From assembly GCF_947259545.1 (NCBI RefSeq), contig NZ_CAMYMK010000009.1, forward strand, positions 310,001 through 374,000: a stretch of 64,000 bases of DNA, in the 5' to 3' direction. The notes beneath the pieces are model-generated. The model did not search any database. It saw nothing but the letters and a program-made list of their open reading frames with translations, and was not told the origin of the DNA. A program made the position numbers and the translations under genes. Origin of the DNA: an uncultured Marinobacter sp. (GTDB taxonomy: Bacteria > Pseudomonadota > Gammaproteobacteria > Pseudomonadales > Oleiphilaceae). Positions 44,086-53,044 of this stretch are shown one piece after another. Within the stretch, counting starts at the first letter, position 1, and every line of letters begins with the position of its first letter.

Positions 44086-45282
44086 TTAAAGCCCGAGAAT
44101 CATTTTCGACACGATGTTCTTCTGGATCTCGTTGGATCCGCCGAAAATCGACAGCTTGCGGTTATTAAAGTACTGGGCCGACAGTGGGGCGGCGTTTTCG
44201 TCCGACAGGAATTCGCCCTCGTAATTCAGATCCAGCTCTTCCTCGACAAATGGCAGGGCGTAGGGGCCAATCGCCCGGCGTGCCAGATCGTTGATGGCCT
44301 GGCGGATTTCGGTGCCCTTCACTTTCAGCATCGAGCTTTCCGCGCCGGGTACACCTCCCCCTTCAACTGAGGCGATGATGCGCAGGTTGCTGATTCCTGC
44401 GGCCGTGAGATCAATTTCTACCCTGGCGATACGCTGGCTGAACGTCGGATCCTCGATCAACGGTTTGCCATTTTTCAGACGACGGCTCGCCAGTTGCTTG
44501 AGGTGCGACAATGCCGCCTTGGACATGCCAATGCCGGCCAGGCCGGTGCGTTCATAGGTCAGCAGGTACTTGGCGTAAGTCCAGCCCTTGTCCTCTTCAC
44601 CAACGAGGTTTTCAACCGGCACCTTCACGTCCTCGAAGAACACCTCGTTGACCTCGTGCTCGCCATCCAGCGTGATGATGGGGCGCACGGTAATGCCCGG
44701 TGTGTCCATGTCGATCAGCAGGAACGAAATACCTTCCTGGTTCTTGACCTCGGTGTTGGTGCGTACCAGGCAGAAGATCATGTTGGCGTGCTGGCCCAGA
44801 GTGGTCCAGGTCTTCTGGCCGTTGACAATGTAGTGATCCCCATCGCGTACGGCACGGGTCTTCAGGGACGCCAGGTCGGATCCGGCGCCGGGCTCGGAAT
44901 AACCCTGGCACCACCAGTCCTCGCCACTGAGGATGCGTGGCAGGTACTTCTGCTTCTGTTCTTCGTTACCGAACTTGATGATCACCGGTGCCACCATGTT
45001 CACCCCGAACGGGATGGAGCGGGGAACACCGTAACGGCAGGATTCTTCGTCCCAGATGTGCTTCTGGACCGGAGTCCATTTCACACCGCCGTACTCTTCC
45101 GGCCAGTGGGTGGCGTACCAGCCCTGTTCGCTGAGAATTTTCTGCCACCGCTGATGATCCTCTTTGGACAGGCGGCGGAACCCTTTGACTTTGGCGGCGA
45201 TGTCCGCCGGCAGCTTCTCATCCAGGAACGCCCTTACCTCGTCACGGAAGGCAAGTTCCTCGGCCGTGTAGTTCATGTTCAT
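44086..45282 (-). CDS. acyl-CoA dehydrogenase, large subunit type
   Basis: This 398-residue flavoprotein has the FAD motif CQGYSEPGAGSDLASL, HYIVNGQKTWTT and the C-terminal IFGGSNEIQKNI. At the usual IYEGT Glu it has Gly, but a Glu in LTYERTGLAG aligns with the alternative catalytic base of isovaleryl- and long-chain-type enzymes. Together with the following gene it forms a PimC/PimD-like pair. It is divergent from the porin gene, and one palindromic operator lies 38 bases before its start. Confidence 0.9.
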   Translation of the reverse strand: MNMNYTAEELAFRDEVRAFLDEKLPADIAAKVKGFRRLSKEDHQRWQKILSEQGWYATHWPEEYGGVKWTPVQKHIWDEESCRYGVPRSIPFGVNMVAPVIIKFGNEEQKQKYLPRILSGEDWWCQGYSEPGAGSDLASLKTRAVRDGDHYIVNGQKTWTTLGQHANMIFCLVRTNTEVKNQEGISFLLIDMDTPGITVRPIITLDGEHEVNEVFFEDVKVPVENLVGEEDKGWTYAKYLLTYERTGLAGIGMSKAALSHLKQLASRRLKNGKPLIEDPTFSQRIARVEIDLTAAGISNLRIIASVEGGGVPGAESSMLKVKGTEIRQAINDLARRAIGPYALPFVEEELDLNYEGEFLSDENAAPLSAQYFNNRKLSIFGGSNEIQKNIVSKMILGL

Positions 45283-45319
45283 CGGATAAACCTCATCAGT
45301 GCATTACAGCGAAAATATA

Positions 45320-45334
45320 TACCGCATAGCAGAA
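45320..45334. promoter_or_regulatory. palindromic operator candidate, acyl-CoA dehydrogenase pair
   Basis: TACCGCATAGCAGAA matches TTYCGCWNWGCGRAA at 12-13 positions and differs at two from the site at 59413. It lies just upstream of the large dehydrogenase subunit start. Confidence 0.5.
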
Positions 45335-45480
45335 TTACTCAATGATCATTCAAAGCTAGCTTCCCTGTCAATGATAGTGAAACAAGAAAACACACAGTAA
45401 TTACGACTTTCATCAGAATTTGGTTTCAAAACCTTGTTGATGGCAAATTCATCGTTTATATTCGAAACCACGGAAGCTGG

Positions 45481-45526
45481 TACTGCTATGCGAAATTAAT
45501 AATTCACTAAATACCGCACAGTGAAA
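45481..45526. promoter_or_regulatory. paired operator candidates upstream of porin
   Basis: TACTGCTATGCGAAA (45481-45495) and TACCGCACAGTGAAA (45512-45526) both resemble the window's palindrome. Their centres are 31 bases apart, close to three helical turns, about 90-130 bases before the porin start. Confidence 0.45.
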
Positions 45527-45612
45527 CAGCGTGATTGATTTGGTGTGAGTCTGTACCAGCACCGGAATTTCAATAACAAAGACATGCAATCAACTCCGTC
45601 AAGAGGTTTGAG

Positions 45613-46920
45613 ATGACAACAACAACGCGTTTCCATGCACGTCCACTCCCCCGTGCCATTGCCCTGGCCGGCCTCCCGCTGATCGCTCTCGGATCCGGAT
45701 CTGCCCTGGCGCAGAGCTCCGAACTGGACGAACTGCGTGAGCGGGTACAACTGCTGGAAAGCAAACTGGAGGGTGCCGTATCGACGGCACCTGAGCTGCA
45801 GGACGACAACCCCTATCTGCTGCGGGATGGTGACGGGATCAAAATCGGAAATACCACGATCTCATTCGGTGGTTTTATCAAAGCTGATGCTATTTTTGGT
45901 TCCAACGGGAACGGCAGCATGAACAGTTACAGTGTAGGCCTGCCACGAACCTTTGCGAAAGCGGCGGCTTCAGGAGAAAGCGACTGGAAGACCGGTTTTT
46001 CTGCTCGTGAATCGCGCATCAGTATTGGTACCAAGACTGAGGATGTTGCCGGTCATACGCTGACCACCTATGTGGAGATGGATTTTAACAAGGAGATGAA
46101 CGACGGTAATGAAGTCGTTTCCAACAGCTATTCTCCGCGTTTGCGCCAGGCCTATGGCTCCTGGAACAACTGGGACTTTGGTCAGACCTACACCACCTTT
46201 ACCGATCTGGCCGCCATGCCGGAAGTTCTCGATCAGGGTAAGCAGGCCGCATTTATATACGTAACCCAGCCGATGATTCGCTACAACATGGCCGCGCCGG
46301 GCGGGAAGCTGATGATGTCCCTGGAGAACCCCGAAGACGGATTCTCCGACAACTCCTATGATGATCAGTCTTACCCGGACCTTGCCATGCGCTACCAGAT
46401 TCGCGGCAATTACGGGTTCTACTCCATCGCCGGTCTGTTGCGTAGCATTGAAGATGATGCCGCTGACGAAACCAAGATCGATGGCGCGGTCTCTCTGAGT
46501 GCTCGAATTCCTACCATTGGCCGTGATGACCTGCGCCTGCAATACAGCTACGGCGCGCTTGGTCGCTACATGGGCCTGTTTACCTACCCGGACGTGGATC
46601 TGGCTGCGCAGGCCATGGGCGACGTGGAACCGCTTAAAAGCTATGGTGCAACAGCCGCTTACCGTCATTTCTGGTCGCCCTCATGGCGTAGCAACCTGAT
46701 CGTTTCCCATACCGAAATTGTTGACGACCTGGCGGCGTCTCCGGCCGGTACGTTGAGTTACTTTGATTCCTCGACGTCGGTTCACGCCAGCCTGCTGTGG
46801 TCCGCTCACAGCAATCTGACCCTGGGCCTGGAATACGCCTACTGGAACTTTGGAGAAATTGCCACCAGCAGCAGCGAGCACTACGAGCAGGTTATTGCCT
46901 CTGCGAAGCTGAGCTTCTGA
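45613..46920 (+). CDS. DcaP-like outer-membrane porin
   Basis: This 435-residue protein has a long signal peptide (about 1-34, SALAQ cleavage), a short coiled coil (LDELRERVQLLESKL, about 38-55) and then a beta-barrel rich in alternating aromatic/polar strands. It ends in SAKLSF with a C-terminal Phe, as outer-membrane proteins do. The coiled coil plus barrel matches the DcaP family, which takes up dicarboxylates and aromatic acids. Its place opposite a dehydrogenase pair fits entry of the same substrate. It is followed by a clear terminator. Confidence 0.9.
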   Translation: MTTTTRFHARPLPRAIALAGLPLIALGSGSALAQSSELDELRERVQLLESKLEGAVSTAPELQDDNPYLLRDGDGIKIGNTTISFGGFIKADAIFGSNGNGSMNSYSVGLPRTFAKAAASGESDWKTGFSARESRISIGTKTEDVAGHTLTTYVEMDFNKEMNDGNEVVSNSYSPRLRQAYGSWNNWDFGQTYTTFTDLAAMPEVLDQGKQAAFIYVTQPMIRYNMAAPGGKLMMSLENPEDGFSDNSYDDQSYPDLAMRYQIRGNYGFYSIAGLLRSIEDDAADETKIDGAVSLSARIPTIGRDDLRLQYSYGALGRYMGLFTYPDVDLAAQAMGDVEPLKSYGATAAYRHFWSPSWRSNLIVSHTEIVDDLAASPAGTLSYFDSSTSVHASLLWSAHSNLTLGLEYAYWNFGEIATSSSEHYEQVIASAKLSF

Positions 46921-46977
46921 TCAAAGTGGCAGCGCGATAATGCGATGATTCTCAGGTGCTTTTGCACCCGTTGCTTT

Positions 46978-47012
46978 GCCCCGGAGTGTTTCCCCCGCTC
47001 CGGGGCTTTTTT
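46978..47012 (+). terminator. rho-independent terminator of porin gene
   Basis: GCCCCGGAG (46978-46986) pairs with CTCCGGGGC (46998-47006), followed by six T. It also lies just past the stop of the convergent AraC-type gene. Confidence 0.85.
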
Positions 47013-47050
47013 GTGGCCGGCACTCGGCAATGTGGCGTGAGATACGGCTA

Positions 47051-48094
47051 CTAGGGCGTGGAGTGTTCATGGGCTTTTGTCCGGAAATCGCCAGGTGTGT
47101 TGCCAGTCCAGTCCTTGAATCGCCGGTGAAAGGACCGCACCTCGCTGAAGCCCAGACGCACTGCAATGTCCTGAATACTGAGATGGGAATTGGTGAGGTA
47201 GTCTCGCGCCAACTCGTGCCGGATGTCATCGAGCAGCCGCTGATAGGACAGGCCTTCCTCGCCCAGTTTGCGCTGCAGCGTCCGCGACGTCATGGCCAGT
47301 TGTTCGGCCACCCTATCCTGTCGGGTCACTCCCTGTCGCAGTTGTTGATAGATAGCGTGCCTGACGCGTGTAGCCAAACCATCGCGGTCCCCGAGGCTCT
47401 CCATGCGCGTCCGGGCGTGCTCCTCCAGGGTTTGTCTCAGGTCCGGATCCGGTTGACGCAGGGGGGCATTCAACAGTGACTGGTGGAAGCGGATGCGACT
47501 GTCCGGTTGGTCAAACAGCACCGGGCAGCCCCAGCGCTCGCGATAGGCGTGCTCCAGCCCGGCACCGGGAGAGGGGTGCTCCAGATCCACCCTCAGTGGT
47601 GCCGGTTCGTCATGACCTGCGAGCCAGCGGGCATACTGTATCCAGGAAGCAAATACGTTATCGATCATGTGCGGGCGCACCGCCGGGTCAGTGTAGGCGC
47701 AGGCCCAGACCAGGTGTGTTTCATCCCCCTGACGCAACACCCGGGTCACCCCCATGTCGCCCACCAGTTTCTCGTAGGGGGCAATCCGTTCGATCGCCTC
47801 TCCCAGAGTTGCACAGCTCATGGTGATGTAGCCCAGCACGTTGTAGGAGCCAGGCTGGACATAGTCGCCACTGTACAGCCCCAGTAACGGGTTGCCGGTC
47901 TGATCAGCCATCTCACGGATCAGAGTCTGGAAGCGGTTTCCGGGCACATGGCCCTGGGACAGGGTTGGCAGATCGGCAGGCAGGCCGGCTGCGTGGCACA
48001 GGGCTGCAACGTCCAGGCCCTCGTCCTGTGCCAGGCGAAGATACTGTTGTACGGCGGTGACTGAGGCGATGCCAAGACTGTTATCTGTCGTCAT
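47051..48094 (-). CDS. AraC family transcriptional regulator
   Basis: This 347-residue regulator has an N-terminal effector domain of the arabinose-binding AraC_N type (about 15-200) and a C-terminal double helix-turn-helix (about 245-335). The latter includes VAEQLAMTSRTLQRKL and the family signature IAVRLGFSEVRSFHRRFKDWTG. This subgroup (OruR/ArgR-like) often controls a divergent catabolic operon. Here it is divergent from the AGPS-like/GlpD-like/kinase operon, with direct and inverted repeats in between. Confidence 0.9.
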   Translation of the reverse strand: MTTDNSLGIASVTAVQQYLRLAQDEGLDVAALCHAAGLPADLPTLSQGHVPGNRFQTLIREMADQTGNPLLGLYSGDYVQPGSYNVLGYITMSCATLGEAIERIAPYEKLVGDMGVTRVLRQGDETHLVWACAYTDPAVRPHMIDNVFASWIQYARWLAGHDEPAPLRVDLEHPSPGAGLEHAYRERWGCPVLFDQPDSRIRFHQSLLNAPLRQPDPDLRQTLEEHARTRMESLGDRDGLATRVRHAIYQQLRQGVTRQDRVAEQLAMTSRTLQRKLGEEGLSYQRLLDDIRHELARDYLTNSHLSIQDIAVRLGFSEVRSFHRRFKDWTGNTPGDFRTKAHEHSTP

Positions 48095-48152
48095 TTGTTC
48101 ATTCAGTTGTCGCTGATCGACCGTGACAGGATTGTGGTAAACGGTAAGACTC

Positions 48153-48187
48153 TACACCCTGGTGTAACCGTATAAGTGTAACCGCAT
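48153..48187. promoter_or_regulatory. AraC-type operator candidate
   Basis: GTGTAACCGTAT (48162-48173) is repeated as GTGTAACCGCAT (48176-48187), 14 bases apart. The first copy also completes a palindrome TACACC-CT-GGTGTA (48153-48166). Direct repeats close to a helical-turn spacing are typical of AraC-family sites. It lies 23 bases before the AGPS-like start. Confidence 0.5.
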
Positions 48188-48209
48188 TAGCGACAACAAG
48201 GAGCCAAAA

Positions 48210-49817
48210 ATGCGACGTTGGAACGGCTGGGGTGATGATCAATTCAATCTGGAGCTGCCCGTCAATGGCGCGGCCTTTCTCGCCGAGCGGATCGGCCGCG
48301 CGCAGCCGCTTCCCGATGCCAGTCTGGAATCTGTACTGGCCAGAGTGCCCGAAACCCGATTGCCGCATCACGACAAGGTGGCGACAGACGCCGAGACCCG
48401 CGTCCGCCATGCCCGGGGGCAGAGTCTGGCGGACTGGCTGGCCATGCGCAGCGGTGAGTTTGGCGTTTTCCCGGACGGGGTCGCCTTCCCGGAGAGCTCG
48501 GAGGATGCCCGGGAGCTCCTGGAATGGGCTGCGCATACCGGCGCTATTGTCATTCCCTACGGCGGCGGAACCAGTGTGGCCGGCCATATCAACCCCAACG
48601 AATCCGACAAACCGGTCCTTACCATCAGTCTGGCGCGAATGAATCGCTTGCTGGACCTGGATCACCAGAGCCATATTGCCACCTTCGGTGCGGGTACACC
48701 GGGGCCGTTGCTGGAAGCCCAGCTCAAGGCGGAGGGATACACCCTGGGGCATTTCCCGCAGTCTTTTGAACTGTCGACGGTCGGTGGCTGGGTGGCGAGC
48801 CGGTCCAGTGGCCAGCAGTCCCTGCGCTACGGACGCATTGAGCAGTTGTTTGCCGGCGGGCGCATGGAAACCCCGCGCGGTTCGCTCACCATTCCCACGA
48901 TTCCGGCCTCTTCGGCAGGACCGGATATCCGCGAGATGATCATGGGCTCGGAAGGGCGTATGGGATTGATCACCGAGGTCAAGGTGCGGGTCACACCGCT
49001 GCCGGAGAAGGAAGGCTTCCACGTCGTTTTCTTTCCCAGCTGGGCGGCCGCCCGCGATGCGTCCCGGAGTCTGGTCCAGTCGCGGGTGCAGCTCTCCATG
49101 ATCCGGGTAAGCAACGCCAGGGAAACCGAAACCCAGCTGGCACTGGCCGGGCATGAGAAGCTGATCGGGACGCTGGAGAAATTCCTGGCTTTCCGTGGCG
49201 TGGGCGACGGCAAATGCATGATGACTCTCGGTCTGACCGGCAGCAAAACTCAGTGCCGCGCCGCCCTGCGCGAAGTCCGGCGCATCTGTAAAACTCACCG
49301 GGGGGTCTATACCGGTACCCATATGGGCAGCAAGTGGGCCGAAAAACGGTTCACCATGCCATACCTGCGCGAAGCCCTCTGGCAAATGGGCTACGCCGTG
49401 GACACCCTGGAAACCGCCACGGACTGGGACAATGTGGACAACATGATCAATCGGGTGGAGGACAACCTTCGGCATGGCCTGTCTGAAGACAATGAGGCGG
49501 TGCATGTGTTCACGCACCTGTCCCATTTCTACACCCAGGGCTGCAGTATCTATACCACCTATGTCTTCCGCGCCGCGGATGACTACGCCACGACCCAAGC
49601 TCGCTGGCAAAAGCTCAAACAGTCGACGTCGCAATTGATCGTTGAGAATCGCGGCACCATCAGCCACCAGCATGGGGTCGGCAAGGACCACGCGCCATAC
49701 CTGCCAGTGGAAAAAGGCGAGCTGGGTATGGAAGCGATTCGTTCCCTGTGCGGCCTGTTCGATCCCGATGCGCGTCTTAATCCGGGTACCTTGCTGCAGG
49801 AGGACTCCAAGTCATGA
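48210..49817 (+). CDS. alkyl-DHAP synthase-like FAD-binding protein
   Basis: This 535-residue flavoprotein of the VAO/PCMH fold has the FAD-binding IPYGGGTSVAGH (about 113-124) and GHFPQSFELSTVGGWVASRS. A C-terminal His-rich active-site motif ISHQHGVGKDHAPY is preceded by SHFYTQGCS. These are features of alkylglycerone-phosphate synthase (AGPS), which replaces the acyl group of acyl-DHAP with a fatty alcohol to start ether-lipid synthesis. In bacteria the same operon layout also occurs with glycerol-phosphate genes, where a catabolic oxidoreductase role is possible. It overlaps the GlpD-like gene by ATGA. Confidence 0.85.
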   Translation: MRRWNGWGDDQFNLELPVNGAAFLAERIGRAQPLPDASLESVLARVPETRLPHHDKVATDAETRVRHARGQSLADWLAMRSGEFGVFPDGVAFPESSEDARELLEWAAHTGAIVIPYGGGTSVAGHINPNESDKPVLTISLARMNRLLDLDHQSHIATFGAGTPGPLLEAQLKAEGYTLGHFPQSFELSTVGGWVASRSSGQQSLRYGRIEQLFAGGRMETPRGSLTIPTIPASSAGPDIREMIMGSEGRMGLITEVKVRVTPLPEKEGFHVVFFPSWAAARDASRSLVQSRVQLSMIRVSNARETETQLALAGHEKLIGTLEKFLAFRGVGDGKCMMTLGLTGSKTQCRAALREVRRICKTHRGVYTGTHMGSKWAEKRFTMPYLREALWQMGYAVDTLETATDWDNVDNMINRVEDNLRHGLSEDNEAVHVFTHLSHFYTQGCSIYTTYVFRAADDYATTQARWQKLKQSTSQLIVENRGTISHQHGVGKDHAPYLPVEKGELGMEAIRSLCGLFDPDARLNPGTLLQEDSKS

Positions 49818-51418
49818 CGGATGCCAACTTGCCGGCCTGGCCGCGTGAGTCGGTGCTTGATCGGTTGCGTGGAGGCGAGGAACATTATGATCTGGTGGTC
49901 GTCGGCGGTGGTATCACCGGGGCGGGTATCATACGGGAAGCGGCCCGGGCTGGTCTCAGGACCCTGTTGATGGAGCAGCGGGATTTTGCCTGGGGCACCT
50001 CCAGCCGCTCTTCCAAAATGGTCCATGGCGGTCTGCGTTATCTCGGAAGCGGGCACTTCGGGCTGACCCGGGACGCGGTGCGCGAGCGTCAGCGGCTGTT
50101 GCAGGAAGCCCCGGGACTGGTGGACCCATTGCCGTTTGTGATGCCGCATTTCCGTCGGCAGTTCCCCGGTCCACGACTGTTTGGCGCCTTGCTGTCGGTG
50201 TATGACTGGATGGCAGGAGGGCGCAATCACGAGTACCTGAAAGGCGACCGGGTTCTTGAGTGGGTGCCTGGCCTTAACCGTGATGGCCTGTATGGTGGCA
50301 CCCGCTTCGCCGATGCGGTAACCGATGATGCCCGCCTGGTCCTGCGTACGCTGCACGAGGCGGTGGGTGATGGCGCTGAGGTACTCAACTACGTGCGTGT
50401 GGAGAAAGTGGAGCGTGACTCTGGCCCGGTGAAACGCCTGCATGTCAGCAACCGGATGAATGGCGAGTCCCTGACAGTCAGCGCCGATCTGGTGGTCAAT
50501 GCCACCGGTGCCTGGACCGACAACCTGCGGGCCCAATTGGGCGCGGAGAAGACCATTCGCCCCCTGCGCGGCAGCCATCTGGTCTTTCCCTCCTGGCGCT
50601 TGCCTGTCGCTTGTACCGTTTCCCTGTTTCATCCGGACGATGGCCGTCCGGTCTTCATTTTCCCCTGGGAAGGGGTGACGGTGGTCGGAACCACCGACCT
50701 CGATCACTCGCTGACTCTGGACAGCGATGCCCGGATCACGCCGGAGGAAGTGGATTACCTGCTGGCGGTCGTGGGCCGGGTTTTCCCGGACAACGGTGTC
50801 GGCACCGCCGATGTGCTGAGCACCTGGGCGGGTGTCCGTCCGGTGGTGGGAGGAAGCGCCAAGGAACCCTCAAAGGAAAACCGGGAGCATGCCATCTGGG
50901 ATGATGGCGGCGTGATCAGTGTTGCCGGAGGCAAACTCACCACGTTCCGGCTGATCGCCCAGGATGTCCTCACCAAAGGGCTGCCTTATCTGGACAAACT
51001 GGAAACCGCAACGTCTGATGCCCCCATCTTCCGGCGGCAATCGAGGCCCGGGCTGCGACCGGCATCGGTTTCGAGCCGTCAATGGCAGCGCTTGCAGGGC
51101 CATTATGGTAATCGGCTGCCAGAGTTACTGGCCGCTGGCCCCCTCGAGCCAGTGGCGAACACTGACACCCTCTGGGCCGAGCTGGTGTGGAGTGCCGCCA
51201 ATGAAAGCATCCAGCAACTGGACGACCTGCTCCTGCGACGGACCCGGATCGGACTGTTGCTCCCCCGGGGGGGTGAGGCTGTCCTCGATCGTTTGCAGGC
51301 GCTTTGCACTCCGGTGCTGAACTGGTCCGCTGAACGCTGGCAGGTGGAGAGGAAACAATACCTTGAGCTTTGGCAGCAGGCCTACAGTCTGCCGGATGAA
51401 GGGAAGGGCGCATCATGA
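49814..51418 (+). CDS. FAD-dependent glycerol-3-phosphate dehydrogenase-like protein
   Basis: This 534-residue flavoprotein has the FAD motif VVVGGGITGAGIIREAARAG, GTSSRSSKMVHGGLRYL typical of GlpD, and IFPWEGVTVVGTTD. GlpD oxidises glycerol 3-phosphate to DHAP at the membrane and passes electrons to quinone. Length and motifs fit, but the C-terminal half is divergent. Together with the AGPS-like and kinase genes it may produce or consume DHAP-type backbones. It overlaps both neighbours through ATGA. Confidence 0.88.
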   Translation: MTDANLPAWPRESVLDRLRGGEEHYDLVVVGGGITGAGIIREAARAGLRTLLMEQRDFAWGTSSRSSKMVHGGLRYLGSGHFGLTRDAVRERQRLLQEAPGLVDPLPFVMPHFRRQFPGPRLFGALLSVYDWMAGGRNHEYLKGDRVLEWVPGLNRDGLYGGTRFADAVTDDARLVLRTLHEAVGDGAEVLNYVRVEKVERDSGPVKRLHVSNRMNGESLTVSADLVVNATGAWTDNLRAQLGAEKTIRPLRGSHLVFPSWRLPVACTVSLFHPDDGRPVFIFPWEGVTVVGTTDLDHSLTLDSDARITPEEVDYLLAVVGRVFPDNGVGTADVLSTWAGVRPVVGGSAKEPSKENREHAIWDDGGVISVAGGKLTTFRLIAQDVLTKGLPYLDKLETATSDAPIFRRQSRPGLRPASVSSRQWQRLQGHYGNRLPELLAAGPLEPVANTDTLWAELVWSAANESIQQLDDLLLRRTRIGLLLPRGGEAVLDRLQALCTPVLNWSAERWQVERKQYLELWQQAYSLPDEGKGAS

Positions 51419-52971
51419 CGGCTCCATTGATTCTGGCCATCGATAACGGCACGCAGAGTGTGCGGGCGTTGCTGTTCAACCTGGAGGGCGAACTGGTTGG
51501 CAAGGGCAAGGAAGAGATTGAGCCTTATTTCTCTGATCAGCCTGGCTGGGCCGAACAACACCCCGACTATTACTGGCAAAGTCTGGGCAAGGCGTGCAAC
51601 AAGCTCTGGGCGGATACGGACGCCATCCCGGAAGAGGTCAAGGCGGTCACTGTCACCACTCAGCGTGGCACCGTATTGAACCTGGATCGCAACGGTGACG
51701 TTCTGCGCCCGGCCATTACCTGGCTGGACCAGCGCCACGCCCGTGTGGATGGCCCGGTGCGCGGGCCATGGGGCTGGTTCTTCCGGCTGCTGGGGTTGCA
51801 GGACACCATCCGACGGTTTCGGGAAAATGCACAGGCCAACTGGATTGCCCAGAATCAGCCAGAAATATGGAACCGCACGGACAAGTTTGTCCTGCTTTCC
51901 GGTTATCTCAACTGGCGCCTGACCGGCCGGATGGTGGACTCTGTCGGCAGCCAGGTGGGTTATATCCCCTTCGACTACAAGCGTCATACCTGGGCCGGCA
52001 AACGGGACTTCAAATGGCAGTTGATGCCGATCAAACCGTCCATGCTGCCGGAACTGGTGCAGCCGGGCGAGAAAATCGGGGTACTGCAGTCAGAAGCGGC
52101 CAGTCAACTGGGCCTCCCCGAAGGATTGCCGGTGATGGCCGCAGCGTCGGACAAGGCCTGTGAAATCCTGGGTTCCGGCGGTTATGCGCCGGACATCGGC
52201 TGCATGAGCTATGGCACCACGGCCACCATAAACACCAACAGTGCCCGATATGTGGAACCGATTCGCTTCATGCCGCCATACCCGTCAGCAATTCCCTATC
52301 ATTACTGTACTGAGGTGATGATCTACCGTGGTTTCTGGATGGTGAGCTGGTTCAAACGAGAGTTCGGACAGCGGGAGCAACGCATTGCCGAGGAACGGGG
52401 TATCCAGCCGGAAGCCTTGTTCGACGAACTGGTCAATGAAGTGCCACCGGGTTCCATGGGACTCACTCTGCAGCCGTATTGGTCACCGGGCGTTCGTCAG
52501 CCGGGGCCGGAAGCCAAGGGGGCGATCATCGGTTTTGGCGATGTGCATACCCGCTCCCATATCTACCGCGCGATTCTTGAAGGGCTGGCCTATGCCCTGC
52601 GTGAGGGGAAGGAACGGATCGAGAAGCGTACCGGGGTGCCGATAACGCGTTTGCGAGTGGCCGGCGGCGGCTCCCAGAGTGATGCCGCCATGCAACTGAC
52701 CGCGGATATCTTTGGCCTGCCGGCGGAGCGTCCTCATACCTATGAAACATCGGGTCTGGGGGCGGCGATCGATGCCGCGGTTGGGTTGGGGTATTACCCG
52801 GACTTTGAGACTGCGGTGAAGAAGATGACGCGGGTGGGGCGTGTATTTGAGCCGAACCCGGAAACCAAGCTGCTGTATGACAGGTTGTATCGGGAAGTTT
52901 ACCAGGGTATGTACGGGCGTTTGCAGCCGTTGTATGCACGTATTCGCGATATCACCGGTTATCCCAGATAG
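51415..52971 (+). CDS. FGGY family carbohydrate kinase
   Basis: This 518-residue sugar-kinase-like protein opens with AIDNGTQSVRALLFN (phosphate-1 motif) and has a second ATP-site motif near YGTTATINTNS, plus a C-terminal adenosine motif VAGGGSQSDAAMQLTADIFG. The family includes glycerol, xylulose and gluconate kinases. Given the GlpD-like partner, a glycerol-type substrate is plausible but not proven. It is the last gene of the operon and runs into a bidirectional terminator. Confidence 0.9.
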   Translation: MTAPLILAIDNGTQSVRALLFNLEGELVGKGKEEIEPYFSDQPGWAEQHPDYYWQSLGKACNKLWADTDAIPEEVKAVTVTTQRGTVLNLDRNGDVLRPAITWLDQRHARVDGPVRGPWGWFFRLLGLQDTIRRFRENAQANWIAQNQPEIWNRTDKFVLLSGYLNWRLTGRMVDSVGSQVGYIPFDYKRHTWAGKRDFKWQLMPIKPSMLPELVQPGEKIGVLQSEAASQLGLPEGLPVMAAASDKACEILGSGGYAPDIGCMSYGTTATINTNSARYVEPIRFMPPYPSAIPYHYCTEVMIYRGFWMVSWFKREFGQREQRIAEERGIQPEALFDELVNEVPPGSMGLTLQPYWSPGVRQPGPEAKGAIIGFGDVHTRSHIYRAILEGLAYALREGKERIEKRTGVPITRLRVAGGGSQSDAAMQLTADIFGLPAERPHTYETSGLGAAIDAAVGLGYYPDFETAVKKMTRVGRVFEPNPETKLLYDRLYREVYQGMYGRLQPLYARIRDITGYPR

Positions 52972-52994
52972 ACAAGGCGACGGCCCTGTCGCCC

Positions 52995-53028
52995 AAAAAA
53001 AAACCGCGACCAAGGTCGCGGTTTTTTT
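52995..53028. terminator. bidirectional rho-independent terminator
   Basis: An A run, ACCGCGACC, a two-base loop region and GGTCGCGGT with a T run form a perfect symmetric structure between the kinase and the convergent lipoprotein gene. Confidence 0.9.
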
Positions 53029-53044
53029 CGTCCGGAGTCTGAAA

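Larger units (their letters stand above)
45283..45612. other. 330-base intergenic region with three operator candidates
   Basis: This is the longest gene-free stretch in the window. It is A/T-rich and holds three 15-bp palindrome-like sites (45320, 45481, 45512). No RNA gene or short ORF with a ribosome site is visible. It separates the divergent dehydrogenase pair and porin, so it must contain two promoters. Confidence 0.6.

Noticed and set aside
42930..44168. 412-codon plus-strand frame over the small dehydrogenase subunit
   Set aside because: Antisense to a gene with family motifs; no start context or domain.
48099..49691. 530-codon minus-strand reading frame over the AGPS-like gene
   Set aside because: It lies fully antisense to a gene with clear motifs; its protein has no recognisable domain, and long antisense frames are expected in G+C-rich genes.
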